This document shows positions 19,369-28,147 of a stretch of DNA of 64,000 nucleotides, in pieces; the stretch's first letter is position 1, and the number at the start of each line of letters is the position of its first letter. The translations under genes were made by a program, and so were the position numbers. The notes beneath the pieces are model-generated. The model saw only the letters and a program-made list of their open reading frames with translations, searched no databases and was not told where the DNA came from. This DNA comes from Streptomyces sp. 840.1 (GTDB lineage Bacteria > Actinomycetota > Actinomycetes > Streptomycetales > Streptomycetaceae): the NCBI RefSeq assembly GCF_003751445.1, contig NZ_RJUU01000001.1, positions 4,593,001-4,657,000 on the forward strand. The letters run 5' to 3'.

Positions 19369-20196
19369 GTGAGCGAGAAGAACCAAGAGGGAAAAAGGGC
19401 CGCGCGAGACCGGCTGATCCAGCAGCGTGAGCAGATGAAGGCGCGGGAGCGCCGCCGCCGCACGCTGATCGTCTCGACCGCCGTGGTGGGGGTTCTCGCC
19501 CTGGCCGCCGTCGTCGGCGTGATCGCCGCGAACAGCGGCGGCAAGGGTGACAAGGACAAGGCGTCGGGTCCCGCCGTCGCACCGTCGGGCGCGACCGGCA
19601 AGGACAGCCTCGCCATCCAGGTGGGAGCGGACGACGCCCCGTCCACGCTCACGATCTGGGAGGACTTCCGCTGCCCGGTCTGCGCCCAGTTCGAGAACGC
19701 GTTCCGGGACACGATCCACCAGTTGGAGCAGAGCAAGCAGCTCAAGGTCGAGTACCACCTCGCCACGCTGATCGACGGCAATCTCGGCGGCAGCGGCTCC
19801 CTCAAGGCAGCCAACGCGGCGGCCTGCGCCCAGGACGTGGGCAAGTTCTCCGCGTACCACGACATCCTGTACCGCAACCAGCCGCAGGAGTCCGACGACG
19901 CCTTCGGCGACAACAGCAAGCTGATCGACCTGTCCAAGAAGGTCGAGGGCCTCGATACCCCCGCCTTCCGCAGCTGTGTCGAGGACGGCACGCACGACAG
20001 CTGGGTCCAGAAGTCCGACAAGGCGTTCCGCGACGGCGGCTTCCAGGGCACGCCGACGGCGCTGCTCAACGGTGTGTCGATCTTCCCCAAGAAGGGGAAC
20101 GAACCCATCACCGTCGCCAACCTGAAGAAGTGGGTCGCGGAGGCCAACAAGGGCAAGGGCGCGGGCACGGCCACCCCCGCCCCGTCCGGGTCCTGA
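19369..20196 (+). CDS. Membrane-anchored DsbA-like thioredoxin-fold protein
   Basis: A 275-residue protein. A basic cytoplasmic N-terminus (KKAR-rich, RERRRRT) is followed by one membrane segment at about residues 38-58, then a Gly/Lys/Ala linker and an extracellular DsbA-type thioredoxin domain with CPVC in EDFRCPVCAQFENAF. FQGTPTALLNGVSIFPKKG near the C-terminus carries the cis-Pro. It probably acts in disulfide exchange of secreted proteins. The start is GTG 19369 (MSEKNQEGK). The neighbour lgt also serves the cell envelope. Confidence 0.88.
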   Translation: MSEKNQEGKRAARDRLIQQREQMKARERRRRTLIVSTAVVGVLALAAVVGVIAANSGGKGDKDKASGPAVAPSGATGKDSLAIQVGADDAPSTLTIWEDFRCPVCAQFENAFRDTIHQLEQSKQLKVEYHLATLIDGNLGGSGSLKAANAAACAQDVGKFSAYHDILYRNQPQESDDAFGDNSKLIDLSKKVEGLDTPAFRSCVEDGTHDSWVQKSDKAFRDGGFQGTPTALLNGVSIFPKKGNEPITVANLKKWVAEANKGKGAGTATPAPSGS

Positions 20197-20294
20197 GCGG
20201 CGGAAACCTGGGGAATCGATGACCCGCTCGTTACCCAGACGTTGTCGGGCGGGTTGCCGCACCTCCCGCCCGGCAAGGTAGCGTCGACCCTGTC

Positions 20295-21296
20295 ATGGAC
20301 CTTGCCTACATTCCCAGCCCGTCGACCGGCGTGATCGATCTCGGCCCGATCCCGCTTCGCGGCTACGCGTTCTGCATCATCATCGGTGTGTTTGTCGCCG
20401 TCTGGCTCGGCAACAAGCGCTGGATCGCCCGAGGGGGCAGAGCCGGCACCGTCGCCGACATCGCCGTCTGGGCGGTGCCCTTCGGCCTCGTCGGCGGGAG
20501 GCTCTACCACGTCATCACCGACTACCAGCTGTACTTCAGCGACGGTGAGGACTGGGTCGACGCCTTCAAGATCTGGCAGGGCGGCCTCGGTATCTGGGGT
20601 GCGATCGCGCTGGGCGCGGTCGGTGCCTGGATCGGCTGCCGCCGCCGTGGGATCCCGCTGCCGGCCTGGGCCGACGCGCTCGCCCCCGGTATCGCCGTCG
20701 CCCAGGCCTGCGGCCGCTGGGGCAACTGGTTCAACCAGGAGCTGTACGGCCGGGAGACCGACGTCCCGTGGGCGCTGAAGATCAGCGAGGGCCCCAACCG
20801 GGTGGCGGGTACCTACCACCCGACGTTCCTGTACGAGTCGCTGTGGTGCATCGGTGTGGCCCTCCTGGTGATCTGGGCGGACCGCCGGTTCAAGCTCGGG
20901 CACGGGCGGGCGTTCGCGCTGTACGTCGCCTCCTACTGCGCCGGCCGCGCGTGGATCGAGTACATGCGCGTGGATGAGGCCCACCACATCCTGGGTCTTC
21001 GCCTGAACGTGTGGACCGCGCTGATCGTGTTCGTGCTGGCCGTGGTCTACATGGTGATCTCGGCGAAGGTACGGCCGGGTCGCGAGGAGATCGTGGAGCC
21101 GGAGGCGGCGGAGACGCCGGACGCGGTCGAGGCCGGGGACGCCGGTGAGGCGAAGGCCGACGACGCGAAGGCCGACGAGGCGAAGGCCGATGCGGCGAAG
21201 GCCGACGACGCCGCGGTCGAGGCCGATGCGGTGGATGCGTCCGACGCGTCCGAGGCTTCGGAGACGAAGGACGCGGCGGAGACGGCCAAGGGCTGA
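20295..21296 (+). CDS. lgt: Prolipoprotein diacylglyceryl transferase
   Basis: A 333-residue membrane enzyme that adds diacylglycerol to the lipobox Cys of prolipoproteins. The Lgt signature lies in GRWGNWFNQELYGRETD, with GGRLYHVITDYQ and RAWIEYMRVDEAHHILGLR also in place and seven membrane segments expected. After about residue 265 the protein carries an acidic Ala/Asp/Glu/Lys tail of about 65 residues with a tandem repeat (21150-21209); such tails vary between streptomycetes. ATG 20295 follows GTAGCGTCGACC without a clear RBS. A strong bidirectional hairpin follows. Confidence 0.95.
   Translation: MDLAYIPSPSTGVIDLGPIPLRGYAFCIIIGVFVAVWLGNKRWIARGGRAGTVADIAVWAVPFGLVGGRLYHVITDYQLYFSDGEDWVDAFKIWQGGLGIWGAIALGAVGAWIGCRRRGIPLPAWADALAPGIAVAQACGRWGNWFNQELYGRETDVPWALKISEGPNRVAGTYHPTFLYESLWCIGVALLVIWADRRFKLGHGRAFALYVASYCAGRAWIEYMRVDEAHHILGLRLNVWTALIVFVLAVVYMVISAKVRPGREEIVEPEAAETPDAVEAGDAGEAKADDAKADEAKADAAKADDAAVEADAVDASDASEASETKDAAETAKG
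21150..21209 (+). repeat. 15-bp tandem repeat in the lgt tail
   Basis: Four adjacent 15-bp units of the form GCGAAGGCCGACGAC (21150, 21165, 21180, 21195; last three to six bases vary) encode AKADD, AKADE, AKADA and AKADD. Copy number is likely to vary between strains. Confidence 0.85.
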
Positions 21297-21310
21297 TACC
21301 GCCGCGACGA

Positions 21311-21349
21311 CGAGGAGGGGCCGCCGGATCATCCGGCGGCCCCTCCTCG
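21311..21349. terminator. Bidirectional terminator after lgt
   Basis: A 19-bp perfect stem (21311-21329 with 21331-21349; CGAGGAGGGGCCGCCGGAT and its complement) lies between the convergent lgt and CitE-like genes, followed on the plus strand by TTCT. Confidence 0.8.
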
Positions 21350-21381
21350 TTCTGTGCGCCGCGAGCGTGGCGCCGGGCCTT

Positions 21382-21404
21382 GTCCTCAATCGCCGGACGG
21401 GCTT
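21382..21404 (-). repeat. AGCCCGTCCGGCGATTGAGGAC repeat, copy 1
   Basis: A full copy in minus orientation. With copy 2 (21471-21492, plus) it forms an inverted pair that could fold into a large hairpin between two convergent genes. Confidence 0.8.
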
Positions 21405-21470
21405 GAACGCTTTTGCAGGCTTGCCCGGCAGAGCCAGAAACCAACGACAACCCGGCAACCCGGCAACCCC

Positions 21471-21492
21471 AGCCCGTCCGGCGATTGAGGAC
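21471..21492 (+). repeat. AGCCCGTCCGGCGATTGAGGAC repeat, copy 2
   Basis: A full copy in plus orientation, partner of copy 1. Between them lies a short CCCGGCAACCCGGCAACCC direct repeat (about 21450-21469). Confidence 0.8.
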
Positions 21493-21517
21493 GAAGCGTT
21501 GCGCCCGGGGCTCCGGC

Positions 21518-22345
21518 TCAGCGGGGGCCGGCCACCACCGTGCGCCCGGCCAGGGCGAGCGTGCGGTGGGCCGAGGCCACCACCGCCGCGTCCACGAAGC
21601 GGCCGTCCGGCAGGGCCAGCGCGCCCGCCTCCGTCCGGGCCGCCTCGACGATCTCCTGGGCCGCCTCGATCTCCTGCGGCGTCGGCCGGAACGCCCGTTC
21701 GATCACCGGGAGCTGCCGGGGGTGGATCGCCGCCCGGCCCAGGAAGCCCAGCGCCCGGCCGTGCGCGCAGGACGCCCACAGGCCGTCCAGGTCCCGGACG
21801 TCCGGGAACACCGACTGGGTCGGCGGGGCCAGCCCGGCCGCCCGCGCCGCGACCACCGCCCGGCTGCGCGACCAGTCGAGCCCCGTGTCGTCCCGCACCC
21901 CCAGATCGGCCCGCAGATCCGCCTCGCCCAGCGCGATGGATCTGACCTGCGGATGGGCGGCGGCCACCGAGTACGCGTGCTCGATGCCGAGCGCCGACTC
22001 CAACAGCGGGCAGAGCGCGACCCCGGGGGCCAGCGCCGCGATGTGATGGACGGAGGCCGCGTGGGTGATCTTCGGCAGCCGCAGTTCCGCCAGGCCCGGC
22101 AGCCCGGCCAGGGCCGTGACGTCGGTCTCGGTGTGGACCCGGACATGGAGCGGCGCCGCGTCGGCGTCCGCAGGTTCGGCGAGAAGTTCGGCGGTGGCCG
22201 CCCGCGCGTACTCCTTGCGGTCGGGGGCGACCGCGTCCTCCAGGTCCACGATCACCACGTCCGCCCCCGAAGCGCGGGCCTTGCGCACCACGTCCGGCCG
22301 GTCCCCGGGGACGTACAGCCAGGTGAGGGGGATCGCCGGGATCAC
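21518..22345 (-). CDS. HpcH/HpaI-CitE family CoA-ester lyase
   Basis: A 275-residue CitE-like TIM-barrel (malyl-, citramalyl- or hydroxymethylglutaryl-CoA lyase type). LTWLYVPGDRPDVVRKA at the start, VIVDLEDAVAPDRKEYAR (Asp/Glu metal site), RLPKITHA, CPLLESALGI and SIALGEADLRADLG are family marks. The start is GTG 22345, overlapping the CaiB stop by 4 bp. It is the last gene of a seven-gene minus-strand operon with CoA-transferase, ribokinase and four ADP-ribosylglycohydrolases. The natural CoA ester is unknown. Confidence 0.87.
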   Translation of the reverse strand: MIPAIPLTWLYVPGDRPDVVRKARASGADVVIVDLEDAVAPDRKEYARAATAELLAEPADADAAPLHVRVHTETDVTALAGLPGLAELRLPKITHAASVHHIAALAPGVALCPLLESALGIEHAYSVAAAHPQVRSIALGEADLRADLGVRDDTGLDWSRSRAVVAARAAGLAPPTQSVFPDVRDLDGLWASCAHGRALGFLGRAAIHPRQLPVIERAFRPTPQEIEAAQEIVEAARTEAGALALPDGRFVDAAVVASAHRTLALAGRTVVAGPR

Positions 22346-23541
22346 AGGACCCGCTCCGCCCGCAGCGCCGAGATCTCCGCGCCGCTCAGACCGAGCCCGG
22401 TGAGGATCTCCTCGGTGTCCGCCCCGTGCGGCCGTCCCGCCCAGCGGATCGCCCCGGGCGTCGCGGAGAGCCGGAAGAGGACGTTCTGCATCCGCAGCGG
22501 CCCCAGCTCGGGGTCGTCGATCTCGGTCACGGAGTCCAGCGCCCGGTACTGCGGGTCCTCCATCACATCGCGGATGTCGTGGACCGGCGCGATGGCCGCC
22601 TCCGCCTTCTCGAACGCGGAGACCGCGTCGTCCCTGGTGTGGCGGGCGATCCAGTTGCCGACCGCCTCGTCGAGCTCCTCGCAGTGCTCGGCGCGGGTGG
22701 TGCCGGAGCCGAACCACGGTTCGTCGATCAGCTCTGCCCGTCCCACCAGGCGCATCACCCGCTCCGCGACGGACTGCGCCGAGGTGGAGACGGCGACCCA
22801 CTGCCCGTCCGAGGTGCGGTAGGTGTTGCGCGGGGCGTTGTTGCGCGAACGGTTGCCGGTGCGCGGCTGTACGTAACCGAGCTGGTCGTACCAGAGCGGC
22901 TGCGGGCCGAGCACCGTCAGGATCGGTTCGATGATCGCCAGGTCGACGACCTGGCCCTCACCGGTGCGCTCCCGCCCGGCCAGCGCGGTCATCACCGCGA
23001 AGGCCGTGGCGATCGCCGCGATCGAGTCGGCCAGACCGAACGGCGGCAGCGTTGGCGGCCCGTCCGGCTCCCCGGTGATCGCCGCGAATCCGCTCATCGC
23101 CTCCGCGAGGGTGCCGAAGCCGGGCCGGTGCGCGTACGGGCCGAACTGGCCGAAGCCCGTGACCCGGGCCAGCACCAGCCGTGGGTTGACGGCGTGCAGT
23201 TCCTCCCAGCCGAGGCCCCACCGCTCCAGCGTGCCCGGCCGGAAGTTCTCGATGATGACGTCGGTGTCGGCGGCGAGCCGGAGCAGGATGTCGCGGCCGC
23301 CGTCCCCGGAGAGATCGAGGGTCATGGTGCGCTTGTTGCGGCCGAGCAGCTTCCACCACAGCCCGATGCCGTCCTTCGTCGGGCCGTGGCCCCGGGACGG
23401 GTCGGGGCGGCCCGGATGCTCGACCTTGATCACGTCGGCGCCGTAGTCACCGAGCATGGTGGCGCACAGCGGCCCGGCGAAGAGCGTGGCGAGGTCGATG
23501 ACCCGCAGTCCGGTCAGCGGCGCTGCCGCCTGCCCGCTCAC
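22342..23541 (-). CDS. CaiB/BaiF-type CoA-transferase
   Basis: A 399-residue family III CoA-transferase, moving CoA between carboxylic acids. LRVIDLATLFAGPLCATMLGDYGADVIKVEHP carries the N-terminal family pattern; NKRTMTLDLSG, IIENFRPGTLERWGLGWEEL and ITGFGQ-like VTGFGQFGPYAHRPGFG follow. GTG 23541 overlaps the ribokinase stop by 4 bp and its own stop overlaps the lyase start by 4 bp. Together with the CitE-like lyase it suggests activation and cleavage of a hydroxy-dicarboxylate, but no substrate can be assigned. Confidence 0.88.
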   Translation of the reverse strand: MSGQAAAPLTGLRVIDLATLFAGPLCATMLGDYGADVIKVEHPGRPDPSRGHGPTKDGIGLWWKLLGRNKRTMTLDLSGDGGRDILLRLAADTDVIIENFRPGTLERWGLGWEELHAVNPRLVLARVTGFGQFGPYAHRPGFGTLAEAMSGFAAITGEPDGPPTLPPFGLADSIAAIATAFAVMTALAGRERTGEGQVVDLAIIEPILTVLGPQPLWYDQLGYVQPRTGNRSRNNAPRNTYRTSDGQWVAVSTSAQSVAERVMRLVGRAELIDEPWFGSGTTRAEHCEELDEAVGNWIARHTRDDAVSAFEKAEAAIAPVHDIRDVMEDPQYRALDSVTEIDDPELGPLRMQNVLFRLSATPGAIRWAGRPHGADTEEILTGLGLSGAEISALRAERVL

Positions 23542-24422
23542 GCGGCGTCGATTTCGCTGCGGTACGGCATGGACGTCGAGGCGCCGGGCTTCTGTACGCA
23601 GAGCGCGGCGGCCGCGGAGGCCCAGGCGACGGCCTGCGGCACCGGCCGGCCCTCACCGATCGCCACCGCGAGCGTGCCGACGAAGGTGTCGCCGGCGCCC
23701 GTGGTGTCGACGGCATAGACATCGGGGGCGGGGAAGTGGACGGCCGTGCTGCCCCGGGCCGCGTACAGGCAGCCCTTCGAGCCGAGCGTGATCAGGACCG
23801 CGGGGACCTGGCTGAGCAGGACCTCCGCCGCCGCGTGCGGTTCGGCGTGCCCGGACAGCTCGGCCGCCTCGTGCTCATTGGGGATCAGCAGGTCGACACA
23901 GTCCAGGAGTTCGCCGGGAAGTTCCTGCACGGGGGACGGGGTGAGGATCACCCGTACGCCCTGGGCGTGACCGGCCCGCGCACCCTCGATCACTGCGGAC
24001 ATCGGCAGCTCCAGCTGGAGCAGCAGCAGATCGGCCTCCGCGACGGCGGCGATCTCGCCCGGACCGAGCGCGGTGACGGCGCCGTTCGCTCCGGGGATGA
24101 CGACGATGGCGTTGGAGCCCTTGGCGTCCACCACGATGTGCGCGGTACCGCTGGGGCCCTCGGCGGTGTGCAGCAGATCGGTGTCGACGCCCGAGTGCTC
24201 CAGGTTCTCCCGCAGCCGGAGGCCGTACTCGTCGTTGCCGACGGCGCCGATCATCATCACATCGCCGCCCGCGCGGGCGGCGGCGACGGCCTGGTTGGCG
24301 CCCTTGCCGCCGGGGACGGTGCGGAACTCCGTTCCGGTGACGGTCTGTCCGCGCTCCGGGGCCCGGTCGACGTAGGCCACGAGGTCCATATTGGTGCTGC
24401 CGAGCACCGCGACTCTGGTCAT
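23538..24422 (-). CDS. rbsK: Ribokinase
   Basis: A 294-residue PfkB-family sugar kinase. VLGSTNMDLVAYVDRAP, the Gly-rich [18 protein letters not shown] and the C-terminal VDTTGAGDTFVGTL (catalytic Asp in GAGD) place it with ribokinases; FTPSP-like LTPSPVQELP and LLIPNEHEAAEL are also usual. It phosphorylates ribose to ribose 5-phosphate. ATG 24422 overlaps the stop of the upstream ADP-ribosylglycohydrolase gene. In context it may consume ribose or a related sugar freed by those hydrolases. Confidence 0.88.
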   Translation of the reverse strand: MTRVAVLGSTNMDLVAYVDRAPERGQTVTGTEFRTVPGGKGANQAVAAARAGGDVMMIGAVGNDEYGLRLRENLEHSGVDTDLLHTAEGPSGTAHIVVDAKGSNAIVVIPGANGAVTALGPGEIAAVAEADLLLLQLELPMSAVIEGARAGHAQGVRVILTPSPVQELPGELLDCVDLLIPNEHEAAELSGHAEPHAAAEVLLSQVPAVLITLGSKGCLYAARGSTAVHFPAPDVYAVDTTGAGDTFVGTLAVAIGEGRPVPQAVAWASAAAALCVQKPGASTSMPYRSEIDAA

Positions 24423-25801
24423 GGGCACACTGCCTCCTGGTGGGTGAGCCGGTGGGTCAGGTCGGCGAGGGTGTCGAAGCCGACCGAGTCGAAACCGGGT
24501 ACGGACGTGGCGAGGCGGTTCTTCAGCGGGGTGGTCCACCGGTCGGGCAGCGCCTCGGGCCGTGCGGCCAGCAGTCCGGCCAGCGAACCGGCGGTCGCCC
24601 CGTTGGAGTCGGTGTCCCAGCCGCCGGACACCGAACGGCAGATGGAGCCGGAGAAGTCGCCGTCGGCATGGGTGAGCGCGGCGGCGAGCAGTGCCGCGTT
24701 GGGCAGCACGTGCACCCAGTGGTAGCGGCCGTACGTGGCGTGGAGGCGGTCGACGACGGTGTCGAAGCCGGCCGCGTCGTGGCCGGCGTCGATCCCGTCC
24801 CGTACCGCGCGGGCGAACCGCGAGCGCGGTGGTACGACCCTGAGCCCGGCGGCCAGGCAGCCGTGCACGTCGGCCTCGCCGCCGGCCGCCTCGGCCAGTG
24901 CGGCGGCGGTGAACATGGCGCCGTACACACCGTTCCCGGTGTGCGTGAGGACGGCGTCCCGGTGGGCCTGCTCCGCCGCCCCGGCCGGGTCGCCGGGGTG
25001 GGTCCAGCCGTGCACGTCGGCCCGGATCTGCGCGCCGATCCACTCCCGGAACGGATTGCGGTACCGGGCGGTCTCCGGCGGCTCGACGCCGTCCAGCAGA
25101 TTGCGGTACGCGACCCGCTCGGCGGTGAACGTCCGGCCCGCCGGCAGTTCGTCCAGCCAGAGCCGGGCGAGGTCGGCGGTGGTGAACGAGCGGCCGTGGC
25201 GCCGGAGCAGCAGCAGGGTGAGGAGGGGGTGGTTGAGGTCGTCGTCCTCCGGCATCCCGTCGATGTTCTCCGCGAGTGAGGTGGCTGCGGAGCGCCGGTT
25301 CCAGGGGTAGGTGGCGGCCAGCCCGGGGGGCAGCCCTCTGGCGGTGAACCAGGTGTTCAGCGGCCAGTTCCCGGTGGCGCGGGCCAGCGCGCGGATGCCC
25401 TCCAGCGGCAGCTTCTCGACCGGCTTCCCGAGCAGGCAGCCCGCAGCCCGGCCCAGCCAGGCCGCGTGCAGCCGCTCGCGGTCCACGCCCGAGGCGGCCG
25501 TGCGGGGGAGCGGCCAGTGCGGGCAGGCGGACCGGATCGCGTCCAGGCCGGTCGGCTCGTCCTCGGCCAACGGTGATTCCAGCAGGGCGAGTTCGTCCAG
25601 CAGACGCCCGGCGACCGCGCGCAGTTCCGGGGCGGCGGGGTGCTCGGAGGCGCCCGCGCGGTCCGGGGCGGGCGAGCCGCCGGCCTCGTACCACCGGCGC
25701 TCGATGTCCCGGGCGTCGCGCCCGTCCTCGGCGGCCTGCCGCAGCTCGTGCCCGACCAGGTCCTCCGGCTGTACCCAGGTGGCCCGCAGGGTGGCGGTCA
25801 C
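24419..25801 (-). CDS. ADP-ribosylglycohydrolase family protein 1
   Basis: A 460-residue DraG-fold protein. About 130 residues precede the catalytic domain, which begins near ERLHAAWLGRAAGCLLGKPVEKLP. The metal-binding acidic cluster is present as MPEDDDLNHPLLTLLLLRR, and the C-terminal motif as GGWDTDSNGATAGSLAGLL. This branch often acts on ADP-ribosyl or ribosyl conjugates of small molecules rather than on proteins, though substrates are mostly unknown. GTG 25801 overlaps the stop of the next upstream gene by 4 bp. It is the longest of four adjacent paralogues. Confidence 0.85.
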   Translation of the reverse strand: MTATLRATWVQPEDLVGHELRQAAEDGRDARDIERRWYEAGGSPAPDRAGASEHPAAPELRAVAGRLLDELALLESPLAEDEPTGLDAIRSACPHWPLPRTAASGVDRERLHAAWLGRAAGCLLGKPVEKLPLEGIRALARATGNWPLNTWFTARGLPPGLAATYPWNRRSAATSLAENIDGMPEDDDLNHPLLTLLLLRRHGRSFTTADLARLWLDELPAGRTFTAERVAYRNLLDGVEPPETARYRNPFREWIGAQIRADVHGWTHPGDPAGAAEQAHRDAVLTHTGNGVYGAMFTAAALAEAAGGEADVHGCLAAGLRVVPPRSRFARAVRDGIDAGHDAAGFDTVVDRLHATYGRYHWVHVLPNAALLAAALTHADGDFSGSICRSVSGGWDTDSNGATAGSLAGLLAARPEALPDRWTTPLKNRLATSVPGFDSVGFDTLADLTHRLTHQEAVCP

Positions 25802-27015
25802 GGTGTGCCCGCCAGCGCGGCGAAGGCGCTCTCGTGGCTGCGGCGGCCGGCCGTGTCGTGCGCGAACACCTCGCGGGCGACCTCCGCCAGGGTCCGGGCC
25901 GGGGCGCGCAGATCGAGGCGGCTGGCTGTCGCGACCGTGCTCACCCAGTCGGCGGGGATCGCGCGCTCGCCGTGCAGCGCGCCCGCGACGGCGCCGCTCA
26001 TGGTGGCGATGGAGTCGCAGTCCCGCCCGTAGTTGACCGACCCCAGCACGGTGCGCCGGTAGTCCCCGTCCCCGACGAGCAGCATGCCGAGCGCGACGGG
26101 GAGTTCCTCGATGGAGTGCAGCCGGGACGGGCGGCGGGCGCCGAGCGAGGGGGCCCGGTAGTCGGGGCCGACGGTGTCGAAGGGGGCGACGGCCTCCCGC
26201 AGCGGGGCCAGGGCGGACTCGAAGTCGCGGTACCCGGACGCTGTTTCGCACACCGCCTCGATGGCGGACCGGGTGCCGTCCTTGGCGAGCGACAGGCAGG
26301 TCTCGACGACCGAGGCGGGCGTGGCCCCGGGTGCGCAGGCGGCGGCGACGGCGGCCGCGAAGACCCCGGCCGCCTCCCTGCCGTACGAGGACTGGTGGGC
26401 GCCCGCGACGTCCAGCGCCTCGGCGTAAGCGGCCTGCGGATGGGCGGCGTTCACCAGCCCGACCGGCGCCATGTACATCGCCGCGCCGCAGTTGACGATG
26501 TTCCCGGAGCCGGCCTCGCGCGGGTCGACGTGGCCGTAGTGCAGCCGGGCGACGATCCACTTCTCGGCGAGGAAGATCCGCTGGAGCGGCAGCGCCTCGG
26601 CCTCCAGCTCCGGAATCCAGCGGGGGTTCGAGATCAGTTCCGGCACGAGGTGCTCGGCGACCGAGTACGCGTCGAGGTGGCCGCGCACCTTCCCGTAGAC
26701 CCGGACCAGCGCATGGGTCATCAGGGTGTCGTCGGTGACGTGCCCGTCGCCCTTGTGGTAGGGGGCGATGGGGCGGGCGGTGCGCCAGTCGTCGCCGTCC
26801 CAGGGACCGACGACGCCGGTGATCCGCCCGCCGTGACGGGCCACGATCTGCTCGGGGGGCCGTCCCTCGACCGGGCCGCCGAGCGCGTCGCCGACGGCGG
26901 CGCCGACGAGCGCGCCCGCGATCCGTTCATCGAGAGTGGGCGCCGTGGGTGTCGTGGGCGGTGCGGACCTCGTGGGCGCCGTCGGCGCTGTGGATGTCAT
27001 GTCCGAATTGTCCAC
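25798..27015 (-). CDS. ADP-ribosylglycohydrolase family protein 2
   Basis: A DraG-fold protein of up to 405 residues. LDERIAGALVGAAVGDALGGPVEG opens the domain; VTDDTLMTHALVRVYG gives the TDDT metal ligands and NYGRDCDSIATMSGAVAGALHG the second Asp-rich motif, so the active site looks complete. GTG 27015 or ATG 27000 may be the start; both overlap the 3' end of the upstream paralogue by 74-89 bp. The overlapping part encodes an Ala/Pro/Thr-rich, poorly conserved N-terminus. Substrate unknown. Confidence 0.85.
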   Translation of the reverse strand: MDNSDMTSTAPTAPTRSAPPTTPTAPTLDERIAGALVGAAVGDALGGPVEGRPPEQIVARHGGRITGVVGPWDGDDWRTARPIAPYHKGDGHVTDDTLMTHALVRVYGKVRGHLDAYSVAEHLVPELISNPRWIPELEAEALPLQRIFLAEKWIVARLHYGHVDPREAGSGNIVNCGAAMYMAPVGLVNAAHPQAAYAEALDVAGAHQSSYGREAAGVFAAAVAAACAPGATPASVVETCLSLAKDGTRSAIEAVCETASGYRDFESALAPLREAVAPFDTVGPDYRAPSLGARRPSRLHSIEELPVALGMLLVGDGDYRRTVLGSVNYGRDCDSIATMSGAVAGALHGERAIPADWVSTVATASRLDLRAPARTLAEVAREVFAHDTAGRRSHESAFAALAGTP

Positions 27016-28147
27016 CCGAGGGTGCCGGTTCCGTGTCTGCCAGCAGCCCGGCGAGTTCCATCAGATCGGTGCCCGCGAAACGGGGCAGCGCGCACCCCGC
27101 CAGGGTGCGGCAGGCCTCGCGCCAGCCGTCCGGCACGGTGGCGATGCCCCCGAGCGCGCCCGTCAGCGCACCGGCCAGGGCCGGCGCCGAATCGGCGACC
27201 CGGGACAGGCAGGCGGCGGACGGTACGGCCTGAGCGATCTCGCCGCGGGCCGCGGTGGCCAGGGCCAGGGCGACCGGGACGGTCTCGGCCGCGGCGATCC
27301 CGTAGCTGTAGACGTGGTCCACGATCTGGTGCTCCAGCACCGGGACGAGGGCGAAGGCGCCGGCCGCCTCGCCGGCGAAGTCGCGGGCGATCCGGACCGC
27401 GTGGGCGGCGTTGCGGGCGATCTCGGTGCCCTCGGGGAGCTGGGCCAGCGCGGCGTTCACCGCCGTGTCCACGTCGGCCCCGCCGAGCGCCGCCGCGATC
27501 GCGGCCGCCGTCGCCCGCGCACCGTGTACCCCGTCGCCGTCCTGGGTGTAGCGCGCGTCGAACTCCGCGAGATCGGCCGCAGCCGCCGGGTCGCCGGGGT
27601 GGACGACGGCCAGGACGGCGGCCCGCACGCAGGCCGCGTCGTCGAAGTAGTGCGGGTTGTCGTGGCCGGTGGCGGGCGGGCGCAGTCCGGCGGCGAGGTT
27701 GCCGAGCCCGGCCCGGACCGAGATCCGGGCCCGCAGCGGCAGCACCGCCGACTCGACCTCGGGCGCCCGTGCGGCGGCCGCGGCGACCTCGGCGGCCAGC
27801 GCGTTCCAGGCGACGTCCACCGCGGCCCGCATCCGGCTCCCGGCGGAGAGGCCGTGCAGCGGGCCCGCCGCCGAGGTCAGCACGGTCCCGGCCGCGAACG
27901 CCGCCCATTCGGCGTCGTCGGACGGGCCGAGCCGCAGTGGCTCGGGCGGCTGGTTCAGGGCGATGGGGACGGGCAGGGTGGTGGTCGCGTTCTGCTCGGC
28001 GAAGGTGTCCAGCTCGCGGGTGAGGCGACGGGTCCACTCCGGCATCCGGGCCGCCCGGTGCCGTGCGGCCGGCCATCCGGCGGCGTCCCCGGCGGCCAGC
28101 CCGAGCAGCAGCCCCTCGATCCGGGCGCGGCGGGTGGTCCCGGTCAT
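26927..28147 (-). CDS. ADP-ribosylglycohydrolase family protein 3, altered metal site
   Basis: A 406-residue DraG-like protein. The opening RIEGLLLGLAAGDAAGWPAARHR is typical, and LGPSDDAEWAAFAAGTVL keeps an SDD at the first metal site. At the C-terminal motif, where paralogues have GRDCDS or GRDADT, this protein reads LSRVADSAPALAGALTGALGG, with the Arg-Asp-x-Asp pair reduced to a single Asp. It may be inactive, altered in reaction or a partner subunit of its neighbours. ATG 28147 overlaps the upstream gene by 4 bp; its 3' end overlaps paralogue 2. Confidence 0.8.
   Translation of the reverse strand: MTGTTRRARIEGLLLGLAAGDAAGWPAARHRAARMPEWTRRLTRELDTFAEQNATTTLPVPIALNQPPEPLRLGPSDDAEWAAFAAGTVLTSAAGPLHGLSAGSRMRAAVDVAWNALAAEVAAAAARAPEVESAVLPLRARISVRAGLGNLAAGLRPPATGHDNPHYFDDAACVRAAVLAVVHPGDPAAAADLAEFDARYTQDGDGVHGARATAAAIAAALGGADVDTAVNAALAQLPEGTEIARNAAHAVRIARDFAGEAAGAFALVPVLEHQIVDHVYSYGIAAAETVPVALALATAARGEIAQAVPSAACLSRVADSAPALAGALTGALGGIATVPDGWREACRTLAGCALPRFAGTDLMELAGLLADTEPAPSGGQFGHDIHSADGAHEVRTAHDTHGAHSR

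Noticed and set aside
21150..21209. CRISPR-like short repeat array
   Set aside because: The units are adjacent, have no spacers and are in frame within lgt.
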